Assembly (NCBI GenBank): GCA_028711675.1
Contig: JAQTRT010000003.1
Location: 1-35,416, forward strand
Length of the DNA: 35,416 bases
DNA from: a bacterium
Lineage (GTDB): Bacteria; Spirochaetota; JAHITG01
Direction of reading: 5' to 3'
The notes under the pieces were generated by a model, which was given only the letters and a program-made list of their open reading frames with translations, searched no databases and had not been told where the DNA came from. Both the position numbers and the translations under genes were made by a program. Shown here piece after piece: positions 30,495 through 35,416 of the stretch; position 1 is the stretch's first letter, and each line of letters starts with the position of its first letter.

Positions 30495-30815
30495 TTAAGA
30501 TAAATCCTTATAAAATCTGAAGTATTGCCCTATCTTGGTAGCGGTAAAAACATCCAGCACGTCCTTGGATATGGAAAGGATACCCATTTCACCGCTGGCT
30601 TTATTGAGACGCTTGACCGCATCGATGAGAACCCCCAGGCCGGAACTGTCAATATAGACCACGTTCTTAAAATCGATCAGTATCTTCTTTTCGTTCTTGC
30701 CGATCAGGTCGTTAAGCACTGTCTTCAAGTCACCCACGTTATTGAACTCTATCTCGGAATTGGGCTCCGTGAAGCGGACGATGGAATAATCTTTTAATTT
30801 TTCAACTACAATCAT
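30495..30815 (-). CDS. STAS-domain anti-sigma factor antagonist (RsbV/SpoIIAA type)
   Basis: 106 residues, one STAS domain. The core KKILIDFKNVVYIDSSGLGVLIDAVKRL includes the DSSGLG motif, whose first or second Ser is the phosphorylation site in SpoIIAA/RsbV proteins. A usual helix (SGEMGILSISKDVLDVFTATKIGQYF) follows. In partner switching, the unphosphorylated STAS protein binds a HATPase anti-sigma kinase and frees its sigma factor or another target. A HATPase protein is encoded 12 nt upstream in the same operon, a natural partner. No sigma factor gene is in view. The start codon at 30815 has no clear Shine-Dalgarno. Confidence 0.9.
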   Translation of the reverse strand: MIVVEKLKDYSIVRFTEPNSEIEFNNVGDLKTVLNDLIGKNEKKILIDFKNVVYIDSSGLGVLIDAVKRLNKASGEMGILSISKDVLDVFTATKIGQYFRFYKDLS

Positions 30816-30827
30816 GGTCTTGGTCTT

Positions 30828-31370
30828 TTATTTATCGTTTAATTCATTGGCGGAATAAAATTTCATACAAGCCACCTTGTTCTTCTTCTCATTATAATAC
30901 ATGCCGCCGTTCCAGAACTCAACGGCCGCGAAGAGGGAATTCCCGCCGTCCATATCAGAACTGTCCTCTGTCCGGTACGATATATAATTAAGCATTTCCT
31001 CGAAATTATTGCACATGAAGCATTCGGTGCGTTTAGCGTTGAACTCGTTCCAGTGGTCCAGGTTTTTGAATCCCTCTCCCTCGTCCTCCACGATGATACG
31101 GGCGAATTTTTTTTCGCTATTGAATTCCCACCATACTTTTATCTTCTTTTCCGGATCCTTCCTGTTTCCGTGAACAATGGCATTTTTTATGATCTCGCTG
31201 ATCTGCTGTTCCAATAAATTCCTCATTTTTAAATTATCCGGCGCTTCGAACACGATGATGGTGGCAAAGTTTCTAATCTGATTGAATTTACTGGGAAAAA
31301 CGCGGGATTTGGTATTGGCCGTATTGAAATACGGGCTATTCTCATCAACGATTAGCTTTTTTGCCGGCAT
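30828..31370 (-). CDS. RsbW-like HATPase protein (anti-sigma kinase family)
   Basis: 180 residues of GHKL/HATPase_c fold. The N box is EQQISEIIKNAIVHGNRKD (~54-72), the G1 box is RIIVEDEGEGF (~91-101), and a later Gly-containing segment is DMDGGNSLFAAVEFW (~138-152), ahead of the closing strand VACMKFY. The layout fits RsbW/SpoIIAB kinases that phosphorylate STAS proteins. A distinctive insert, HWNEFNAKRTECFMCNNFEEMLNY, lies between G1 and the Gly segment. It contains the CFMC pair that could sense redox state or bind metal, although nothing proves this. The DGGNSLFAAVEFWN pattern reminds me of spirochaete homologues. The gene has a TTGACA promoter and an AGGAAGG Shine-Dalgarno, and leads the ATPase-STAS-MshEN operon. 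Confidence 0.8.
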   Translation of the reverse strand: MPAKKLIVDENSPYFNTANTKSRVFPSKFNQIRNFATIIVFEAPDNLKMRNLLEQQISEIIKNAIVHGNRKDPEKKIKVWWEFNSEKKFARIIVEDEGEGFKNLDHWNEFNAKRTECFMCNNFEEMLNYISYRTEDSSDMDGGNSLFAAVEFWNGGMYYNEKKNKVACMKFYSANELNDK

Positions 31371-31396
31371 AATCCTTCCTTTTATGAACCGCTTAT

Positions 31397-31424
31397 ATAA
31401 TAAATTAATTTAATAAAATGTCAA
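31397..31424 (-). promoter_or_regulatory. Promoter of the HATPase-STAS-MshEN operon
   Basis: Minus strand: TTGACA (31424-31419), 16-bp spacer, TATTAT (31402-31397). The leader is roughly 20 nt and includes AGGAAGG before the ATG at 31370. Confidence 0.75.
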
Positions 31425-31452
31425 CAAGTTTTTATAAAACTTTAAAAAAAAT

Positions 31453-31480
31453 TTGACCCGTTAATAATATTTAATATACT
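31453..31480 (+). promoter_or_regulatory. Promoter of the molybdenum hydroxylase operon
   Basis: TTGACC (31453-31458), 16-bp spacer, TATACT (31475-31480). AAGGAG (31505-31510) stands 7 nt before the ATG at 31518. It lies back-to-back with the HATPase promoter. Confidence 0.7.
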
Positions 31481-31517
31481 TTACTCAAATCCGGTCCGCC
31501 TTATAAGGAGTATACCT

Positions 31518-32369
31518 ATGCTCACTAACATTAAGTACTACTCATGCCCTCAGAGCATAAATGAAGCGGTCAGGGAACTGACCAAAGGCAGGGGCCGGTA
31601 CTCCATCCTGGCCGGCGGCACGTCATCCCTGATCCATACCCATCCCCGCTGCCTTGGTTTTGTGAGCTTAAAGGACCTCGGCCTGGGATACATACGGCAA
31701 GCAAAGGGAATGCTCCGGATCGGGGCTATGACGCGGATCCAGGAGATCCTTGAGGATAAAAGGGCAGGAAGATTGGCCGGCGGTTTGTTATACAAAGCTT
31801 GTTCCTGCCTGGGATCGACATTGAACCGGAGCCTCATCACAGCAGGAGGGAACATGACCCAGATCTTCCGCTGGAGCGATTTTCCAGTGGCTCTCCTTGT
31901 TCTGGACACGAAAATAACGGTTGCCGGGCCGTCACGGATGACGGTTCCGCTCATTGACCTCCTCAAGAAACATCCTAAAACAAAATTAAAATACAATCAG
32001 ATCATAACAGAGATCGGGATCCGAGATCCCGGGAAAGGATACAGGAGCGAATTCATAAAATTCTCCAGGACCAATTTTGACCTGGCTATCCTCAGTATAG
32101 CTGTCCTGGCCTGTGTGAACCAGGGCCGATGCACAGATATCCGTATCGCATACGGCGCTGTCCAGCCCCTCTGTTTCAGAGCTTATGGACTGGAAGAACT
32201 GATCAAAGGCCAAAGGATCAGCGAAGAATTAATCCAAAAAGCCGGTGAGGAAAGCACCCGGCTTATATCCTGCTCCAGAGACCTGCGGGTCAGCCCCGAA
32301 TACCAGAGGTCCCTGCTGAAAACATTGACCTTACGGGCTTTAAAAAAGGTCCTGCTGAACCCTAAATGA
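31518..32369 (+). CDS. Molybdenum hydroxylase (xanthine dehydrogenase family), FAD-binding subunit
   Basis: 283 residues, typical of the medium (CoxM/XdhB-like) subunit that takes electrons from the iron-sulfur subunit to FAD. The two FAD loops are visible: RYSILAGGTSSLIH (~27-40, for AGGTxL) and RSLITAGGNMTQ (~108-119, for TxGGN). DLAILSIAVLACVNQGRCTDIRIAYGAVQPLCFRA (~193-227) is the usual start of the C-terminal domain. The order in this operon is FAD, 2Fe-2S, Mo subunit. The substrate cannot be told from this chain. A clear promoter and Shine-Dalgarno precede it. Confidence 0.9.
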   Translation: MLTNIKYYSCPQSINEAVRELTKGRGRYSILAGGTSSLIHTHPRCLGFVSLKDLGLGYIRQAKGMLRIGAMTRIQEILEDKRAGRLAGGLLYKACSCLGSTLNRSLITAGGNMTQIFRWSDFPVALLVLDTKITVAGPSRMTVPLIDLLKKHPKTKLKYNQIITEIGIRDPGKGYRSEFIKFSRTNFDLAILSIAVLACVNQGRCTDIRIAYGAVQPLCFRAYGLEELIKGQRISEELIQKAGEESTRLISCSRDLRVSPEYQRSLLKTLTLRALKKVLLNPK

Positions 32370-32503
32370 ATTTTTATGAAATATTCCTGGTATCCATGGG
32401 TTCCCGCTGATTCCAACAGGATTTCCGATCATGTCTGTACTGTTGAATACGGCAGATACCGGCAAAGGCCGATGCCCGACTCGGGCCATAAGGAGGCTTT
32501 TTC

Positions 32504-32968
32504 ATGCATATCCATCTGACAATCAACGGCCAGAAAAAAAGGATAGAAGTACGGCCCGGCGATATCTTGCTTGATGTCCTGAGAAAGGAAGGGTATCAAA
32601 GCATTAAAAAAGGATGCGGTCTGGGGGAATGCGGGGCCTGCGCTGTCCTTCTCGATAACAGGCCTGTTAATTCCTGTCTGGTCCTGGCAGCTGATGCGGA
32701 CGGATCAGAAATCACGACTGCAGAAGGCCTGGGAACACCGGATAAACCTCATTTCCTTCAGGAAGCCTTTGTGAAAGCCGGGGCTGTACAGTGCGGATAC
32801 TGCACACCAGGTATGATCATTTCCGCCAAAGCCCTCCTGGACAGGAATCCCCGGCCTTCAACCGAAGAGATAAAAAAAGGCCTGGACGGTAATTACTGCC
32901 GTTGCACAGGATATGTGAAGATCATAGATGCTGTCCGACAGGCGGCCCTTAAATTAAAACGTTCATAG
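32504..32968 (+). CDS. Molybdenum hydroxylase, 2Fe-2S subunit
   Basis: 154 residues, the normal small subunit. The plant-type ferredoxin cluster site is GCGLGECGACAVLLDNRPVNSC (~37-59). The second, helical cluster site is QCGYCTPGMII (~97-107) with NYCRCTGYVKI (~131-141). It passes electrons from the Mo site to the FAD subunit. A perfect AAGGAGG Shine-Dalgarno is about 7 nt before the ATG. The 134-bp gap before it contains no gene and no clear promoter, so it probably belongs to the operon that starts at 31453. Confidence 0.95.
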   Translation: MHIHLTINGQKKRIEVRPGDILLDVLRKEGYQSIKKGCGLGECGACAVLLDNRPVNSCLVLAADADGSEITTAEGLGTPDKPHFLQEAFVKAGAVQCGYCTPGMIISAKALLDRNPRPSTEEIKKGLDGNYCRCTGYVKIIDAVRQAALKLKRS

Positions 32969-33053
32969 TTTCTGGTTCATGGTTCAGGGATAGGGAAAAG
33001 ATCCTGAAATGACGGCCATGAACGATAAACCATGGACAAAGAGAAGCGAGGAT
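32969..33053. repeat. Inverted GGTTCATGG-type repeat after the 2Fe-2S subunit gene
   Basis: GGTTCATGGTTCAGG stands near the left end, and CATGAACGATAAACCATGG, its inverted counterpart, lies near 33010-33037. TTCAGGGAT and ATCCTGAA form a nested inverted pair between them. The element starts directly at the stop codon (32966-32968) and fills the gap to the Mo subunit gene. Confidence 0.5.
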
Positions 33054-33060
33054 ATCCATC

Positions 33061-35379
33061 ATGGAATTAAAATATGTCGGCCGGTCCTGCGATAAGATCG
33101 ATGGTTTGGGACTGGCAGCGGGAAAAGCAGAATTCACCGATGATATCTATCTGCCTGACCTGCTTTATGCCAGGATACTGGGTTCACCCCATGCCCATGC
33201 CGAGATCCTGGAGATCGATCCGTCAGATGCCGTAAAATTGACCGGTGTAAAAGCTGTTCTCACCTACAAGGACCTTCCCCGGATACCCCATACCACGGCC
33301 GGCCAGGGTTATCCTGAGCCATCCCCCTATGACACATTCACACTGGATAAAAAAGTACGGTTCGCGGGTGACCGTGTCGCGGCAGTAGCTGCTGTGGACG
33401 CAGAGACGGCGGAAAGGGCCCTTGAACTGATAAAAGTAAAATATAAAATACTTCCTGCTCTCCTGGATATGCGGAAAGCACATGAGCCCGGTTCCCCGGT
33501 CATTCACGATGAACCGGAAGCCCATACCATCATCCCCCTGAAATACAAACCTGAACAGAACATTGCCACTGAAGTAGATGCCTCGGCAGGAGACATGGAG
33601 AAAGGGTTCCGGGAAGCTGATTTCATCCTGGACCATGAATACTCGGCGCATTACGCCTCCCACTGCGCAAATGAGACCCATATCGTTATCACATACCTTG
33701 ACTCCAACAACCGCTTGATTATCCGTTCCAGCACACAGGTCCCTTTTCATGTACGCAGGATCGTGGCGGACAGGCTTCAGGTCCCGGTCTCCCGCATCAG
33801 GGTCATCAAACCCCGTATCGGAGGCGGATTCGGCGGCAAGCAGGAGGTGCTCATCGAGGATATCTGCAGCGCCCTGACATTAAAGACAGGCAAGCCTGTC
33901 AAGCTGCAGTACACAAGGGAAGAGGAATTCATCGCTTCCCGCACAAGGCATCCTCAGATCGTTAAATTAAAAACAGGCGTTAAAAAGGACGGAACGCTGA
34001 CAGCCATGGACATGCAGGTTCTCATGAACACAGGCGCGTACGGAAGCCATTGTCTGACCGTTGCCTGCAACACAGGAAGCAAAGTGCTGCCCTTATTGCG
34101 CTGTGAGAACATCCATTTCAAGGCTACATCCGTTTATACCAACCTGCCGGTCGGCGGGGCTTACCGGGGATACGGCGCAACCCAGGGATATATCGCCCTG
34201 GGCATACAAACGGACGAGATGGCGGAAAAGACCGGGATGGATATCACGGAGTTCTATAAAAAGAACCATATCCGGATCAATGAGACATCCCCGGTCTTCA
34301 AGGCCCTCGGCGAGGGACGGGAAGGCGTTCTGCAGAACATAGAAAGCTGCGGTCTGGATGAATGTATCGATGCCGGGATAAAGGAAAGCGACTGGTTTAA
34401 AAAGAAAAAACAGTATCAGGACCAGAAAGGGACTGTGAAACGGGGAATGGGCATGGTGGCCCTGATGCAGGGGTCCAGCATCCCGGATATCGATATGGGC
34501 GCGGCCAGTATAAAAATGAACGAGGATGGTTCGTTCAATCTGCTCGTGGGCGCCACGGACCTGGGGACAGGCTCGGATACCATCCTGGCCCAGATCGTAG
34601 CGGAAGTGCTTGATGTACCCGTAGAAAAGGTACTCGTTTATTCCTCTGACACGGACCTGACGCCTTTTGATGTAGGGGCTTATGCTTCTTCCACAACGTA
34701 TCTGTCCGGCCAGGCCGTTAAAAAAACAGCAGAAGATATCAGGGAGCAGATTCTGGACACAGCATCAGAAATGCTGGGCCGGGACAAACAGGACCTTGAT
34801 ACGTCCGCCGGCGCTGTCATTGACAGGAGCAGCGGCCGGAAAACAACCTACCAGGAGATCGCCCTGCATTCCCTGTATGAAAGGAACCAGCACCAGATCG
34901 CCTCCATCAAGTCCCATATCACGCATAAATCCCCGCCCCCTTTTGCCGCTCATTTTGCCGAAGTGGAAGTGGACACAGAGACAGGTAAGGTGACGGTATT
35001 GAAATATGTGGCAGCCGTAGAATGCGGGAAAGCCATCAATCCTCTTCTGGCAGAAGGACAGACAGAAGGAGCCGTAGTCAACGGCATCAGCTATGCTCTT
35101 ACTGAAGAATACCTGTTCGACAATCAGGGCCGGATGCTCAATCCCAACTTCGCTAATTATAAGCTTTATTTCACAAAAGACCTGCCTGAGATAAAGACCA
35201 TCCTGATCGAAGGCCATCCGGAACCCACCGGTCCTTACGGAGCCAAGAGCGTCTCCGAGATATCCATCAACGGCCCCATCCCCGCCATCTCCAACGCTCT
35301 GTATCAAGCCCTGGGTGTCCGCCTTCGTCATCCGCCGTTCACACCGGAAAAAATATTAAAGGCCCTGGGCAGGATATAG
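33061..35379 (+). CDS. Molybdenum hydroxylase, molybdopterin-binding large subunit
   Basis: 772 residues. The N-terminal part (GRSCDKIDGLGLAAGKAEFTDD, then LYARILGSPHAHAEI) is the a/b hammerhead domain. The molybdopterin-binding domain shows RIGGGFGGKQE (~256-266, the conserved Gln beside Mo), GGAYRGYGATQG (~364-375) and a C-terminal GPYGAKSVSEISINGPIPA (~727-745). In that last motif the Glu is the expected catalytic base. This enzyme family hydroxylates purines, nicotinate or similar heterocycles or aldehydes. The substrate here is not determined by visible motifs. Its Mo cofactor genes are not in the window. The start follows AGCGAGG at about 10 nt. It ends the operon, and 9-bp repeat units begin 1 nt after its stop. 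Confidence 0.95.
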   Translation: MELKYVGRSCDKIDGLGLAAGKAEFTDDIYLPDLLYARILGSPHAHAEILEIDPSDAVKLTGVKAVLTYKDLPRIPHTTAGQGYPEPSPYDTFTLDKKVRFAGDRVAAVAAVDAETAERALELIKVKYKILPALLDMRKAHEPGSPVIHDEPEAHTIIPLKYKPEQNIATEVDASAGDMEKGFREADFILDHEYSAHYASHCANETHIVITYLDSNNRLIIRSSTQVPFHVRRIVADRLQVPVSRIRVIKPRIGGGFGGKQEVLIEDICSALTLKTGKPVKLQYTREEEFIASRTRHPQIVKLKTGVKKDGTLTAMDMQVLMNTGAYGSHCLTVACNTGSKVLPLLRCENIHFKATSVYTNLPVGGAYRGYGATQGYIALGIQTDEMAEKTGMDITEFYKKNHIRINETSPVFKALGEGREGVLQNIESCGLDECIDAGIKESDWFKKKKQYQDQKGTVKRGMGMVALMQGSSIPDIDMGAASIKMNEDGSFNLLVGATDLGTGSDTILAQIVAEVLDVPVEKVLVYSSDTDLTPFDVGAYASSTTYLSGQAVKKTAEDIREQILDTASEMLGRDKQDLDTSAGAVIDRSSGRKTTYQEIALHSLYERNQHQIASIKSHITHKSPPPFAAHFAEVEVDTETGKVTVLKYVAAVECGKAINPLLAEGQTEGAVVNGISYALTEEYLFDNQGRMLNPNFANYKLYFTKDLPEIKTILIEGHPEPTGPYGAKSVSEISINGPIPAISNALYQALGVRLRHPPFTPEKILKALGRI

Positions 35380-35380
35380 G

Positions 35381-35416
35381 AAAGGACATAAAGGCTATAA
35401 AGGTTTTAAAGGGAAG
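35381..35416. repeat. 9-bp phased AAAGG array, cut by the window edge
   Basis: AAAGG at 35381, 35390, 35399 and 35408, all exactly 9 bp apart, beginning 1 nt after the TAG stop of the Mo subunit gene. The opposite arm, if present, lies beyond the window. Confidence 0.75.

Overview
The window is chromosomal DNA from a bacterium with an outer membrane. It carries beta-barrel proteins of the PorV/UPF0164 type, several lipoproteins, an MCE/MlaD protein and a CsgG-like protein, alongside housekeeping genes (pta, coaD, a CCA-adding enzyme, two Met tRNAs, eno, a DivIC-like gene, fabD, rpmB). The density of envelope TPR proteins, the UPF0164-type barrels, relaxed lipoboxes and the style of the RsbW-like ATPase suggest an uncultivated spirochaete-like or related candidate-phylum anaerobe. 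This assignment is an inference at low confidence. No phage, plasmid or CRISPR signature is visible.

Layout. 1-1645 (minus): coaD-pta-ndk operon, with ndk cut by the window edge. 1762-4833 (minus): a large secreted macroglobulin-like protein that has lost its thioester domain. 4929-6308 (plus): CCA-adding enzyme. 6351-6497: a MITE-like palindromic element. 6526-9138 (minus): a UPF0182 membrane protein. 9441-11655 (plus): initiator tRNA, elongator tRNA-Met, enolase and a DivIC/FtsB-like protein. 11694-22362 (minus): eight consecutive envelope genes (lipoproteins, barrels, a 1234-residue TPR/PQQ-propeller protein, a CsgG-like protein). One of these barrel genes is broken by an in-frame amber codon. 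22457-24480 (minus): fabD and a second PorV-like barrel. 24807-28221 (plus): barrel, lipoprotein and TPR-protein operon. 28310-28498 (plus): rpmB. 28491-29423 (minus): mlaD-like gene. 29615-31370 (minus): RsbW-like ATPase, STAS protein and an ATPase-less GspE-type protein with an MshEN domain. 31518-35379 (plus): three-subunit molybdenum hydroxylase.

The regulatory DNA is unusually readable. Most promoters are TTGAC-type -35 boxes set 16 bp from TATAAT-like -10 boxes. For coaD, cca, the UPF0182 gene and mlaD, the -10 box lies so close to the ATG that the mRNA should be leaderless, and none of these four genes has a Shine-Dalgarno sequence. Intergenic DNA is filled with degenerate elements of an exactly 9-bp repeated AAAGG (or CCTTT) unit, often arranged as long palindromes and often starting within a few bases of a stop codon. 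A second family is built from GGTTCATGG-like words.

How the genes work together. Both tRNAs lack an encoded CCA end, so they depend on a CCA-adding enzyme such as the one encoded here. The two envelope loci (11694-22362 and 23533-28221) share the same kinds of parts (PorV-like barrel, other barrels, lipoproteins, TPR proteins) and are the best candidates for an undescribed envelope assembly or secretion system. The ATPase/STAS/MshEN trio looks like a partner-switching module joined to a possible c-di-GMP receptor.
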